From: an uncultured Lachnospiraceae bacterium
GTDB lineage: Bacteria; Bacillota; Clostridia; Lachnospirales; Lachnospiraceae
Direction: 5' to 3'
DNA: 64,000 nucleotides
Assembly (NCBI GenBank): GCA_910586255.1
Contig: CAJUHR010000028.1
Location: 4,667-68,666, forward strand
Part shown: positions 25,683-34,670 of the stretch, in pieces
Layout of the letters: each line of letters begins with the position of its first letter
Position numbering within the stretch: position 1 is the first letter of the stretch
The notes under the pieces: model-generated
What the model was told of the DNA's origin: nothing
Seen by the model: the letters and a program-made list of their open reading frames with translations, nothing else
The model's database searches: none
Program-made: the position numbers and the translations under genes

Positions 25683-25775
25683 ATTTCAGAAAAAGAGCTT
25701 TTGGACATTGCAAAAGCCTTAAACCGTACTTTTAAGGCACGATTTATCATGAAGGATACACAAGAAGCCATTTGA
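25680..25775 (+). CDS. 31-residue ORF at the repeat edge, probably a gene remnant
   Basis: ATG 25680, within the last bases of the repeat, opens MISEKELLDIAKALNRTF and ends at TGA 25773-25775. No RBS is visible. The composition is protein-like (amphipathic helix), so it may be the tail of a gene whose front was replaced by the repeat. Function unknown. Confidence 0.25.
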   Translation: MISEKELLDIAKALNRTFKARFIMKDTQEAI

Positions 25776-25803
25776 ATTATTCACCTCCAGAAAGGAGAAT
25801 CCT

Positions 25804-26361
25804 ATGTCAGAAGCTTTAGCCCATACAAACATTTATACAGAAGAGGATTACTACAACCTGCCTGAGAACGTCAGAGCCGAATTGATAGACGGACAAATCT
25901 ATTATATGGCAGCGCCCAGCAGGATACACCAGGAAATACTCATGTTTTTATCAAAAACCATTGCCAACTATATTGATTCCCAAAAAGGCTTCTGTAAAGT
26001 CTACCCGGCCCCTTTCGCCGTCAAACTGTTTTCAGACGATGACAGAAACGTGGTGGAACCAGACATCAGCGTGATCTGTGATTCCAATAAGCTGACGGAC
26101 CGAGGCTGTACTGGCGCGCCAGACTGGATTGTAGAAATTGTATCTCCCAGCAATTCCAGCCATGACTATATCCGAAAGTTAAATCTATATGCTGACTCCG
26201 GAGTGAGGGAGTACTGGATTGTAAACCCTATAAAGAAAACAATATTCGTCTATCACCTGGAAGAAACCAAATTTGAAGCTGACTCTTACACCTTCCAGAA
26301 CAAGATTAAGGTCAACATCTATGATGATCTATGGATTGACTTTACAGGGCTTGAGGTGTGA
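25804..26361 (+). CDS. Uma2 family (DUF820) putative endonuclease
   Basis: 185 aa with a PD-(D/E)XK fold. The conserved blocks are AELIDGQIYYMAAPS, then VEPDISVICD, then DWIVEIVSPSNS and the K...Y helix YIRKLNLYADSGVREYWIVNP. Uma2 proteins are abundant in cyanobacteria and some Firmicutes; their biological role is not established. RBS AGAAAGGAG. The gene looks more A/T-rich than its neighbours and is flanked by two different small repeats, which suggests acquisition. Confidence 0.92.
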   Translation: MSEALAHTNIYTEEDYYNLPENVRAELIDGQIYYMAAPSRIHQEILMFLSKTIANYIDSQKGFCKVYPAPFAVKLFSDDDRNVVEPDISVICDSNKLTDRGCTGAPDWIVEIVSPSNSSHDYIRKLNLYADSGVREYWIVNPIKKTIFVYHLEETKFEADSYTFQNKIKVNIYDDLWIDFTGLEV

Positions 26362-26364
26362 CAC

Positions 26365-26406
26365 GTTACGGTTCACATAAGTTCACAGCAGCCTGTGAAC
26401 AGTAAC
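26365..26406. repeat. Palindromic repeat (GTTACGGTTCACA ... TGTGAACAGTAAC)
   Basis: 13-bp arms at 26365-26377 and 26394-26406 with one mismatch. A similar palindrome lies at 57769-57801 and a half copy at 9391-9403. All are just downstream of gene ends. Confidence 0.7.
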
Positions 26407-26447
26407 ACAGTACCACCACAAAGCCACTTCTTCCAGTTAAAAAACAG

Positions 26448-26476
26448 TTGAAAATTAAGTACCTATATGGTATTAT
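26448..26476 (+). promoter_or_regulatory. Promoter of the peptide-transport operon
   Basis: TTGAAA (26448-26453), 17 nt, TATTAT (26471-26476). Transcription would start near 26483. Confidence 0.6.
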
Positions 26477-26519
26477 TTGAACATTAGGCGAAGTTCCGAC
26501 ATACATGCGTAAGCGCGAA

Positions 26520-26552
26520 GGTGCAACCCGGAGTGGAATTGCACCATTTTTT
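26520..26552 (+). terminator. Terminator in the leader of the peptide-transport operon
   Basis: GGTGCAA (26520-26526) pairs perfectly with TTGCACC (26539-26545), followed by ATTTTTT. It lies about 40 nt after the predicted start site and 80 nt before the gene, so it can act as an attenuator or end a 70-nt small RNA. Confidence 0.7.
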
Positions 26553-26631
26553 ATCATAGGGCAGATTGCTTTGTGGCAGGGGCTGTTCGGCGGATTGGCA
26601 GTATGAAGGAGAAAAAAGAGGAGGAAAGATT

Positions 26632-28323
26632 ATGAAGAAGAAATTAAGCCTGATTCTTGCAGCTTCCGTGGCGCTGGGGATGGTGCTGACCGGCTGCGGA
26701 GGTGGCGGCAATGAAAATCCCGGCAAAGCTTTGGGGGATACCGCGGCTGCGGCAGGAGAAAGCACGGAGGCGGCAGGAAATACCGGCGGGGAGACTTCCG
26801 GTGCGGATACCGCAGGCTTTATGATTGATGTGCTGAATGCGGATATTCAGACAGCAGATGTACACAAGACCAGTAAGGATTACACGGTTCCCACCAATAT
26901 CTACGATCGTCTGGTGGAGATTGAGGTGGATGACGCAGGCGCTTCCAAGATTGTTCCCAGCCTGGCTGAGAACTGGGAGATTTCCGGAGACGGACTGGAA
27001 TATACCTTTCATCTGAGGCAGGGAGTGAAGTTCCAGAACGGAAATGACTTTACAGCGGAGGATGTGGCGTATACCTTTGAGCGTCTTTTGACTGTGGAGG
27101 GCGGTGTCAACACGGAGCTTTTGGATCAGGTTAAGGGAGCGGCAGAGCTGATTGACGGCAGTGCCGATACTTTGGAAGGCGTGGAAGTGGTGGATGACTA
27201 TACGGTCAAGGTCACCTTAAAGGAGCCCTTTGCGGCATTTCTGTCATGTCTGACGGCGCCGGGCCTTTCCATCTATGATAGTGAGGCCACAGAGGTAGCC
27301 GGGGACCAGTTTGGCATGGATCCGGCGGTTACTGTGGGAACCGGTCCTTTTAGGTTCGCCGAATGGACCTTCAATGATCACCTGACTCTGGTGAGAAATG
27401 AGGATTACTGGAACGGCGCTGCCGGGCTTCCTGGTGTGGTGATCAAGATTATTCCCGATACGGAGACTCAAACCATGATGTTTGAGAGCGGGGAGCTGGA
27501 TCTGATCGATCTGGATTTTGTGTCCGATGCGGCAGACCGTTTCCTGGCCACCTACCCGGACCAGATTGTTCAGGGTCCCCGGGTGGGAATCACCTACTTT
27601 ACCATGAACTTTAATATTGAACCTTTCCAGGATGTAAAGGTCCGCAAGGCGGTGCAGATGGCTATTGACCGGCAGGCGATTCTGGATGCTCTGTACGGCG
27701 GCCGGGGACAGGTGGAGCATGGAATCTATCCTTACGGGCTGATCGGATTTAATGACGGGCAGACTAAGATCAGCTATGACCCGGAGGGGGCAAAGGCACT
27801 TCTGGCAGAGGCAGGCTATAGTGACGGATTTACCATGGAGCTGGCGGCGGATGCCTCAGCCTCCGATACGGTGACCATGGCTTTGGAGATTATTAAGGAG
27901 CAGCTGGCCGCCGTGGGAATCAATGCGGAGATCAAGAATTATGATGAGTCTACCTGGTTAGAGACCCGCAAAGCCGGAGAGCTGGGGTCCTTCATGTCCA
28001 CCTGGACAGCCGATTTTAATGATCCGGAGAACTTTATCTACACCTTCTTCGGCAATGAGGAGAAGACAAGAATCCGTTCCATCAACTATCCGGATACGGC
28101 GGTAATGGCACGTGTCAGCGGGGCCAGAGGGATTGTCAATGAGGACGAGAGGCTGGCTGAGTATCAGGCTCTGGAGGAGAAGCTGATTCACGAGGACGCG
28201 GCGTGGGTTCCCATGTATTCCCGTATGCATCTGTGGGCTGTGAGCAAGCGGATAGAGAATTTTAAGCCGGTGTGGAGCGGAGTCAGCGACCGGAATTATT
28301 ATGGAGTGTCTTTAAGTGAGTAG
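26632..28323 (+). CDS. Oligopeptide/dipeptide ABC transporter substrate-binding lipoprotein
   Basis: 563 aa of the SBP_bac_5 family. A lipoprotein signal ends in LTGCGG, followed by an acidic and Ala-rich linker. The fold marker DRLVEIEVDD...PSLAENWEISGDGLEYTF, the line FHLRQGVKFQNGNDFTAEDV and VRKAVQMAIDRQAILD are diagnostic. It captures peptides (or related ligands such as nickel or opines) outside the membrane and passes them to the two permeases downstream. ATG 26632 follows GAGGAGGAAAG. It is separated from the permease genes by a hairpin. Confidence 0.94.
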   Translation: MKKKLSLILAASVALGMVLTGCGGGGNENPGKALGDTAAAAGESTEAAGNTGGETSGADTAGFMIDVLNADIQTADVHKTSKDYTVPTNIYDRLVEIEVDDAGASKIVPSLAENWEISGDGLEYTFHLRQGVKFQNGNDFTAEDVAYTFERLLTVEGGVNTELLDQVKGAAELIDGSADTLEGVEVVDDYTVKVTLKEPFAAFLSCLTAPGLSIYDSEATEVAGDQFGMDPAVTVGTGPFRFAEWTFNDHLTLVRNEDYWNGAAGLPGVVIKIIPDTETQTMMFESGELDLIDLDFVSDAADRFLATYPDQIVQGPRVGITYFTMNFNIEPFQDVKVRKAVQMAIDRQAILDALYGGRGQVEHGIYPYGLIGFNDGQTKISYDPEGAKALLAEAGYSDGFTMELAADASASDTVTMALEIIKEQLAAVGINAEIKNYDESTWLETRKAGELGSFMSTWTADFNDPENFIYTFFGNEEKTRIRSINYPDTAVMARVSGARGIVNEDERLAEYQALEEKLIHEDAAWVPMYSRMHLWAVSKRIENFKPVWSGVSDRNYYGVSLSE

Positions 28324-28342
28324 GAATAAGTAAAAGTCTGGT

Positions 28343-28378
28343 ACAGCGCCGCAGAAGCCTTTGCCTGTGCGGTGCTGT
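28343..28378 (+). terminator. Intra-operon hairpin between binding protein and permeases
   Basis: ACAGCGCCGCA pairs with TGCGGTGCTGT (one wobble) but only TTTGCC follows. It is probably a weak terminator or mRNA-protecting hairpin giving more binding protein than permease. Confidence 0.5.
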
Positions 28379-28464
28379 TTGCCTGTTTATCGCGGTATTG
28401 TCCAAATTTAAGCAATGCTGTATCAGTGCACTGGTCACTTTCCGTCTGAAAGGAGGAGCTTTTT

Positions 28465-29388
28465 GTGTTAAACAGAGTGGCAAAACGGATTATTATATCG
28501 ATTCCCGTGCTGTTTGGCGTAATGCTTGCCATATTTATTATGCTGAGGCTTGTGCCGGGAGACCCGGTCACCACTATGCTGGGGGAGCATGTGAATCCGG
28601 CGGTTATTGAGAAGATCAGCCGGGAGATGGGACTGGATCAACCGCTGTACATACAGTTTTTTAAATATGTGGCCAATGCGCTTCGGGGAGATTTCGGCAC
28701 CTCCTATCGGCTGAACCGCAATGTAACGGGAATCATTTTGGAGGCATTTCCCAACACGGTAAAGCTGTCTTTGCTGGCAGCGGCGGTGGCGTGGCTGATT
28801 GGCATTGTGTCGGGAATCGTGGCTGCTATCCGGCAGAATAAGATTCTGGACCGGCTGTTTATGGGAGGTGCTCTGATCGGAGTGTCCATGCCCGTGTTCA
28901 TGACAGCTCTTGTTCTTCAGTACGGGTTTGCGTTTAAGCTTAAATGGTTTCCTGTATCCGGCTTTGATTCGGTACAGGCTATGGTGCTGCCGGCCATTGT
29001 ATTGGGATGGAACTCGGCGGGAAGTATTGCCCGGATGACCCGCTCCAATCTGGTGGAGGTTATGCAGAACGACTTTATCCGGACCGCCCGGGCCAAGGGG
29101 CTGCGGGAGCACGGAGTGATTATCGGGCATGCTCTGAAAAATGCCATGCTGCCGGTTATTACCATGATGGCGCTGCAGCTGTCCAGCATGCTGTCCGGTG
29201 CGGTGCTGACGGAGAGTGTTTTTGGAGTGCCGGGAATCGGACGCCTGGCGGTGAATGCCATCGAAAATCGAGATATGCCCCTTTTGCAGGGTACGGTGAT
29301 ATTTACCACCATATTGGTTATTTTGGGAAATCTGATTGCAGATCTGCTCTATAATGTGCTGGATCCCAGGATCCGGGAGGGCGCGTAA
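28465..29388 (+). CDS. Peptide ABC transporter permease (DppB/OppB type)
   Basis: 307 aa, six membrane segments. The N-terminal signature RIIISIPVLFGVMLAIFIML...PGDPV is typical, and the EAA loop reads RTARAKGLREHGVIIGHALKNAMLP. GTG 28465 is the start, preceded by GAAAGGAGGAG. First permease of the heterodimer, with the DppC-type gene next. Confidence 0.95.
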   Translation: MLNRVAKRIIISIPVLFGVMLAIFIMLRLVPGDPVTTMLGEHVNPAVIEKISREMGLDQPLYIQFFKYVANALRGDFGTSYRLNRNVTGIILEAFPNTVKLSLLAAAVAWLIGIVSGIVAAIRQNKILDRLFMGGALIGVSMPVFMTALVLQYGFAFKLKWFPVSGFDSVQAMVLPAIVLGWNSAGSIARMTRSNLVEVMQNDFIRTARAKGLREHGVIIGHALKNAMLPVITMMALQLSSMLSGAVLTESVFGVPGIGRLAVNAIENRDMPLLQGTVIFTTILVILGNLIADLLYNVLDPRIREGA

Positions 29389-29500
29389 GGATGGCAGAAA
29401 GAGGAAAAAGGGCTGTCTGGCAGGAGAGTCCGAAGGAGCGCAGGATGACAGATGCAAAACAAAGGTCTCCCAGACTGGGGGAAGCGGGAGGATATGCGAT

Positions 29501-30481
29501 ATGGCAGATGTAAAAGACAGGCAAAATCTGGCAGAGGGAAAAGCCGCGGCTTTTGTGGAAGCAGACAAAACGGAAATTAGCAACACTTCCAGACAGGTAA
29601 AAATAGAACAGGATGTGTCCGACCAGCTGGGAGAGGAAGATACCTGGAGAGATCAGCTCATGACCTTGGTGCGGCAGAACAAGCTGGCGGCCTTTTCTGC
29701 GGTGGTAATCGGACTGATTATTCTGGCGGCGATTTTTGCGCCGGTGGTGGCCCCCTATGATTATCTGGCCCAGAGCCTGACAGACCGGCTAAAGGATCCG
29801 GGCGCGGCTCACTGGCTGGGAACGGACGAGCTGGGGCGGGACGTGCTCAGCCGCATTATTTACGGGGCCCGGATCTCTCTGACCATCGGCCTGGTGCCCA
29901 CCCTGATTTCCATGGCCATCGGCACGATTCTGGGACTTTGCGCCGGATTTTACGGCGGCAAAACGGATTTTATCATTATGCGCCTGGCAGATGTGATGCT
30001 GGCGTTTCCTTCTCTTTTGCTGGCCATGGTGGTGATGTACACCATGGGAGGAGGGCTCATCAATATTTTTATTGCCTTAAGCCTGGTGAACTGGGCCGGG
30101 ACGGCCCGAATCGTCCGCTCCCAGACCTTGTCTCTTAAGGAAAAGGAGTTTGTGGAGGCGGCTCGGTCTATCGGAGTGAAAAAGTGGACCATTATGTTCC
30201 GCCATATTCTGCCCAACTGCATCCCTTCCCTAATTGTGCTTTTCACTTTAAATATCCCCTCGGCCATCCTGTCGGAGGCATCCTTAAGCTTTCTGGGAAT
30301 CGGGGCTCAGCCGCCTTCGGCCAGCTGGGGTCTGATGGTGGTCAGAGGAAAGAAATACCTGTTTTCGGAGCCCTGGCTGTCGATTGCTCCCAGCGTGGCC
30401 ATCATGATTGTGGTGCTGGCCTTTAATTTCCTGGGAGACGGGCTGCGGGATGTGCTGGATCCATACCTGAAGGAGCAGTAG
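29501..30481 (+). CDS. Peptide ABC transporter permease (DppC/OppC type)
   Basis: 326 aa. A polar N-terminus of about 55 residues is followed by six segments. The motifs GTDELGRDVLSRIIYGARISL and EAARSIGVKKWTIMFRHILPN (EAA loop), then SFLGIGAQPPSASWG, are those of OppC proteins. ATG 29501 lies after GGGAGG. A spacer of 112 nt after the first permease contains no other convincing gene. Confidence 0.94.
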   Translation: MADVKDRQNLAEGKAAAFVEADKTEISNTSRQVKIEQDVSDQLGEEDTWRDQLMTLVRQNKLAAFSAVVIGLIILAAIFAPVVAPYDYLAQSLTDRLKDPGAAHWLGTDELGRDVLSRIIYGARISLTIGLVPTLISMAIGTILGLCAGFYGGKTDFIIMRLADVMLAFPSLLLAMVVMYTMGGGLINIFIALSLVNWAGTARIVRSQTLSLKEKEFVEAARSIGVKKWTIMFRHILPNCIPSLIVLFTLNIPSAILSEASLSFLGIGAQPPSASWGLMVVRGKKYLFSEPWLSIAPSVAIMIVVLAFNFLGDGLRDVLDPYLKEQ

Positions 30482-30494
30482 AGGAGGGGAAGAG

Positions 30495-31484
30495 ATGAAT
30501 GAATCGATTGTATTGGATATAAGGAATCTGCAGTCTTACTTCTTTACGGCAAAGGGAGAGGTTCCGGCAGTGGACGGAGTCAGTATCCAGGTTCCTGCGG
30601 GAAAGATCATCGGCGTTGTGGGAGAATCGGGCTGCGGAAAAAGCATGACAGCCATGTCGGTCATGGGACTGCTCCGGTATCCGGGAAGGGTGGTGGGGGG
30701 GACCATTACCTTAGACGGAAGGGACATCACTCACTTGTCCCCCAGAGAGCTGTCCAAGGTGCGCGGCAATGAGATTTCCATGATCTTTCAGGAGCCCATG
30801 ACCTCCTTAAATCCCGTATACCCGGTGGGAAAGCAGGTGCAGGAGGCTATTTTGCTTCATCAGAAGGTGTCAAAGGCAGAGGCAAGGAAGAGGGTGGTGG
30901 ATATTTTCCAGGCTGTAGGGATTCCGGAGCCGGAAAAGCGGTATTACAGCTATCCCCACCAGCTGTCCGGCGGGCTGCGCCAGCGGGTGATGATCGGCAT
31001 GGCCATGGTGTGCCGTCCCAAGGTGATGATTGCCGATGAGCCTACCACAGCTCTGGATGTGACCATTGAGGCACAGATTTTAAGGTTGATGAAACAGCTT
31101 TGCAGCGAGCAGGGAACCTCGATTATTCTCATCACCCACAATATGGGAGTGGTGGCAGAGGTCTGTGACTATGTATATGTGATGTATGCGGGAAAGGTGA
31201 TGGAGCAGGCGGAGACCTTCGAGTTGTTTGAACGGACTGGCCATCCTTACACTCAGGGACTTTTAAGATCCATTCCCAAGCTGGATGAGAAGGCGGACAG
31301 GCTGTACACCATCAACGGAGTGGTGCCCAATCTTCTCCATCTGCCTGAGGGATGCAGCTTCTGTACCCGGTGCAGCCAAGCTCAGAAGCGATGCTTTAAA
31401 GAAAGGCCAGATCTGTACAAAGCAGGAGAGGCCCACGGCGTCCGGTGTTTCCAGTATGAAGGGGGAGGACAGTTAGATGAATAG
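30495..31484 (+). CDS. Peptide ABC transporter ATP-binding protein (DppD/OppD type)
   Basis: 329 aa. Walker A GESGCGKSMT, Q-loop IFQEPMTSLNPV, signature LSGGLRQRVMIGMA, Walker B VMIADEPTTALD. The C-terminal oligopeptide-transporter tail has the Cys cluster CSFCTRCSQAQKRC, which in relatives binds an iron-sulfur cluster. RBS GAGGAGGGG. Overlaps the next ATPase gene by 8 nt. Confidence 0.95.
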   Translation: MNESIVLDIRNLQSYFFTAKGEVPAVDGVSIQVPAGKIIGVVGESGCGKSMTAMSVMGLLRYPGRVVGGTITLDGRDITHLSPRELSKVRGNEISMIFQEPMTSLNPVYPVGKQVQEAILLHQKVSKAEARKRVVDIFQAVGIPEPEKRYYSYPHQLSGGLRQRVMIGMAMVCRPKVMIADEPTTALDVTIEAQILRLMKQLCSEQGTSIILITHNMGVVAEVCDYVYVMYAGKVMEQAETFELFERTGHPYTQGLLRSIPKLDEKADRLYTINGVVPNLLHLPEGCSFCTRCSQAQKRCFKERPDLYKAGEAHGVRCFQYEGGGQLDE

Positions 31485-32481
31485 CAGAGAAGGACAGGGT
31501 CCGGAAATGCTTTCGGCGCGGAAGGTGCTTTTAGAGGCAAGGAATCTTGTAAAGGAATTTCCTGTGGGAGGAACCAGGAGAAATCCTCAGGTGGTCCATG
31601 CGGTGACAGATGTAAATCTGAAGATTTATGAGGGGGAGACTCTGGCACTGGTAGGAGAATCCGGCTGTGGGAAAAGCACCCTGGGGCGGGTATTAATCCG
31701 CCTGTTGGAGCCTACCGGAGGGGATATTCTATATGAAGGGCAGAGCATTGCCGGTATGGGAGAGGCAGAGTTTGCCGGCTTAAGGCGGCAGATGCAGATT
31801 ATTTTTCAGGACCCTTACGCGTCCTTAAATCCCCGGATGAGCGTGAAGGAGATCATCGGAGAGCCTCTGCTCACCTACGGGATGAAGGATAAAGCCGAGC
31901 GGGAGCAACGGGTGAGGGAGCTGATGCGGGAGGTGGGCATTGCCCAGGAGTTTTACAACCGCTATCCTCATCAGTTTTCCGGCGGCCAGCGGCAGAGAAT
32001 CGGGATAGCCCGGGCCATTGCCTTAAATCCTAAGCTGGTTATCTGTGATGAGCCGGTGTCGGCATTGGATGTGTCCATTCAGTCCCAGGTACTGAACCTT
32101 TTAAAGGATCTGCAGGAAAAGTACAGGCTCACTTATCTTTTTATCTCTCATGATTTAAGTGTGGTGAAGTTTATTGCAGACCGGGTATGTGTGATGTTTC
32201 TGGGAAAGGTCTGTGAGATCGGGGATACGGACAGCCTGTATGAGAAGCCGCTGCATCCCTATACCCGTTTTTTGATGAACGCCATTCCCAAAGCGGACCC
32301 GCGGCTGAGAAATCAGGAGAAGGAGCTGCTTTCCGGTGAGATCCCCTCGCCGGTGAATCCCCCTGCCGGCTGCCGGTTCCACACCCGCTGTCCCTATGCC
32401 AAGAATATATGTGGCCGGGAGGAGCCGGTGTGTCGGACAGTGGGGGAGCGGCAGGTGTTTTGCCATTTTCCGTTGGGGTGA
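31477..32481 (+). CDS. Peptide ABC transporter ATP-binding protein (DppF/OppF type)
   Basis: 334 aa. Walker A GESGCGKST, signature FSGGQRQRIGIARAIAL, Walker B LVICDEPVSALDVS, and C-terminal CRFHTRCPYAKNIC with the conserved cysteines. It completes a five-gene importer (binding protein, two permeases, two ATPases). The last bases of the gene appear to be partly copied downstream. Confidence 0.95.
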   Translation: MNSREGQGPEMLSARKVLLEARNLVKEFPVGGTRRNPQVVHAVTDVNLKIYEGETLALVGESGCGKSTLGRVLIRLLEPTGGDILYEGQSIAGMGEAEFAGLRRQMQIIFQDPYASLNPRMSVKEIIGEPLLTYGMKDKAEREQRVRELMREVGIAQEFYNRYPHQFSGGQRQRIGIARAIALNPKLVICDEPVSALDVSIQSQVLNLLKDLQEKYRLTYLFISHDLSVVKFIADRVCVMFLGKVCEIGDTDSLYEKPLHPYTRFLMNAIPKADPRLRNQEKELLSGEIPSPVNPPAGCRFHTRCPYAKNICGREEPVCRTVGERQVFCHFPLG

Positions 32482-32560
32482 GAGAGGCGGACAGGCGTTT
32501 TATTATTTCCATCTGGGATTGAGAGAGGTAGACCGGTATTTTGCTGTTTTCCTCTGGGTG
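32437..32560 (+). repeat. Decayed 40-bp tandem repeats at the end of the importer operon
   Basis: The 3' end of the ATPase gene (about 32437-32479) is followed by two units of about 40 bp (32480-32520 and 32521-32560) that share GAGAGAGG, GTATTTTG-like and TTTCC-TCTGGG segments. They look like old tandem duplications of the gene end. Confidence 0.5.
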
Positions 32561-32589
32561 GGAGGAGACAGTTGGGAGTCAGAAAGCGT

Positions 32590-32642
32590 CCCCTGTAGTT
32601 TATTCCATTAGATCTCATGGGATAAACTGTAGGGGATTTTTG
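32590..32642 (+). terminator. Strong terminator closing the peptide-transport operon
   Basis: CCCCTGTAGTTTAT (32590-) pairs with ATAAACTGTAGGGG (ending 32635), followed by ATTTTTG. It also separates the operon from the convergent minus-strand gene. Confidence 0.9.
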
Positions 32643-32681
32643 CATAAAAGCAAGCTTTCAGGGGAAAATCATATCACACCT

Positions 32682-34526
32682 TTAATAGTCCTTCTTTTTG
32701 ATGATGCCGAGGTCTATCCGCGATGCATCCTTAGGTCTGCCAACGGGCCTTACATTGTTTGAACCAGTATATTTTATCGCAAGGGCACGAATTTCTTCCT
32801 TTTCAAAGGAGGAACCGGTAAGAAAGGCATTGATATATTGCTGGGACAAAAAAGCGTATCTTCTGGCAGCCATTTGCTTTGACTGCCTGTCTGCAAAGCC
32901 ATGGGCATAATTGATCCGGTTCTGAAACTCTTCCTCCAATTCCTTCAGGCAGCTTGCGCTTAAGGAGGAAATACTCGCTTTTATGGTGCTTTTTGATACT
33001 TGTCCGATTTGTGCTTTGGTTATTATCCAGCAGTTTGATTTTTCCTTAGGAGAAATCCTCATATTGGGAATCCGGGTGTCGTTAAATAATATTTTCACCT
33101 GCTCATCCTGCAGAACCAGATAACCGTTATTGCCATAGGGCTGTTCTCCCTTTGTCAGGGAAAGTACCTCCAAAAAGATTAATATGCCGTGATTATCCAG
33201 CACACTATATATATCCTCAAATGTCTGCTGCCATTTCATGCCTTCTATTTCATGGAGAACATTCATAAGGACAACCACATGGAATTTCTTCTCCTTTTTT
33301 TGAATTTCGGAAAAATCTCCGTATAGTGGAAAAGGTCTTTTTTCATCCGATTCAGGGTATGGCTCATATGCCGTGTATATTACCTGACTTTTGCCCGGAT
33401 CGGAATCAGGAAGCAGCTGCATACATTTCCAGATCCGGCATTTTCCGGCGCCATAGTCCAGCATCCGAAGCGGTTCATTGTCCGGCAGATTATCTTTGAC
33501 AGAGGATATAAGCTTGGAGAACTGCTCGTCCTTAATATCAATTTTATTGACCGGCTCCGGCAAGCAGAAGCACTCTGCAATAAACTGATAATACTGCCAG
33601 CTGTCTAAAGACTTTAAAAACTCAAACAGATCAATATTTTCCAGTCCCACTAAGGAGTCATAGAGATTTTTGTACATATGGCTGTTCCGGCAGAAGATGG
33701 TATTGTTCTCCAAAAGAACAATTTCTTCAAATTCAAATAACGGAACTAAAAATAAAGAATGAGAAGCGATCCACAGCTCGGAAATATTTTCGGAAGCTTT
33801 TAATACCTGTATCATTTTTACAAGAGCACGGGGATGCAGATGCAATTCCGGTTCATCAATGATCAGGACAGCTCCATGAGTATGATTTTTCCGTATGGCC
33901 ATTAGAAAGACACACAGATAAAAGAGCATCAATTCTCCCGGAGAAAATTCGGAGAGAGCCTCCTTCAATGGAAGGGTTCTGGGGGTTTTTGTAATGTAAT
34001 CCAATTTTATTGTGGATACATGGATCTGATTCTCTTCGGGCTCTATATGTATTTTTTTCTCAAGAAATTCCGCCAGCAGCTCATTGAATTCATCAAGAGC
34101 ATTTTTGGCATCCACGCTTTTTCTGGTTCTCTTCATGGACAAAACAGACAGGATATTTTCGAGAAAATCACCTCTGTCATTTTCCATGATTTTCAGAAAA
34201 TCATAAAATGAGTATTGTTCATTGCCAAATAATAAATCATAGGGGTATATTTCCTGAGGTGATTCTGTTTCTTCCTCCTGTTTTTCCGACAATAGAGAGC
34301 TGTTATAGAAGGCCTGGATTTCAGGAAAGTACAGAGTGATGACAATCTGATTTTTGGTTTTATCCTGCTTTTTGTCCTGTTCCAGAGCTTTTAAAAAGCG
34401 GGTTTTTCCGGAGCCATTTTTTCCGATAATCAGATTTTTTGGGGCAAAAACAGCTTGATTTATATTTTGCAGGCCTTCTTTTTCAAAAATAGTGAAATCA
34501 GTGATTGGATTGTCCTGAGATGACAT
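32682..34526 (-). CDS. SMC/OLD-like ATPase fused to a SAM-dependent methyltransferase
   Basis: 614 aa, not a family I recognise as named. The first 310 residues are a RecF/OLD-type ABC ATPase: Walker A GKNGSGKT (35-42), a shortened signature SEFSPGE (192-198), Walker B IIDEPELHLHP (222-232) and H-loop ASHS (about 254-257). Residues about 360-510 are a class I methyltransferase: motif I MLDYGAGKC (D367), acidic end of strand 2 YEPYPES, and VLMNVLHEIE at motif IV/V. A helical C-terminal region of about 100 residues follows. ATG 34526 (MSSQDNPITDF) has GGAAAGGAG upstream. It is divergent from an anti-phage deaminase, which suggests a defence role. DNA, RNA or protein as methyl acceptor is open. 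Confidence 0.8.
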   Translation of the reverse strand: MSSQDNPITDFTIFEKEGLQNINQAVFAPKNLIIGKNGSGKTRFLKALEQDKKQDKTKNQIVITLYFPEIQAFYNSSLLSEKQEEETESPQEIYPYDLLFGNEQYSFYDFLKIMENDRGDFLENILSVLSMKRTRKSVDAKNALDEFNELLAEFLEKKIHIEPEENQIHVSTIKLDYITKTPRTLPLKEALSEFSPGELMLFYLCVFLMAIRKNHTHGAVLIIDEPELHLHPRALVKMIQVLKASENISELWIASHSLFLVPLFEFEEIVLLENNTIFCRNSHMYKNLYDSLVGLENIDLFEFLKSLDSWQYYQFIAECFCLPEPVNKIDIKDEQFSKLISSVKDNLPDNEPLRMLDYGAGKCRIWKCMQLLPDSDPGKSQVIYTAYEPYPESDEKRPFPLYGDFSEIQKKEKKFHVVVLMNVLHEIEGMKWQQTFEDIYSVLDNHGILIFLEVLSLTKGEQPYGNNGYLVLQDEQVKILFNDTRIPNMRISPKEKSNCWIITKAQIGQVSKSTIKASISSLSASCLKELEEEFQNRINYAHGFADRQSKQMAARRYAFLSQQYINAFLTGSSFEKEEIRALAIKYTGSNNVRPVGRPKDASRIDLGIIKKKDY

Positions 34527-34571
34527 GATAGACTCCTTTCCCTGTCTGAGAGTTTTGTGGAAATTATCCGT

Positions 34572-34601
34572 TCTTATAAAGGATATTACCATATTTTGTC
34601 A
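34572..34601 (-). promoter_or_regulatory. Promoter of the ATPase-methyltransferase gene
   Basis: Minus strand CTGACA (34601-34596), 18 nt, TATAAG (34577-34572), about 45 nt from the start codon. It lies back to back with the deaminase promoter. Confidence 0.5.
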
Positions 34602-34619
34602 GATTTTGCCACAAAGGAA

Positions 34620-34648
34620 TTTACAAATATTTCCATAAGCTTTATAAT
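34620..34648 (+). promoter_or_regulatory. Promoter of the deaminase operon
   Basis: TTTACA (34620-34625), 17 nt, TATAAT (34643-34648). The RBS GGGAGGAAAGGGG begins close to the transcription start, so there is no room for a long regulatory RNA between this promoter and the gene. Confidence 0.7.
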
Positions 34649-34670
34649 TTACACAGGGAGGAAAGGGGTT

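Noticed and set aside
28468..29586. 372-aa minus-strand ORF opposite the peptide permease
   Set aside because: Gln/His/Arg-rich shadow of a clear OppB gene.
34557..34670. Extended N-terminus of the deaminase frame
   Set aside because: It would overlap the divergent promoters, lacks an RBS and adds unrelated residues.
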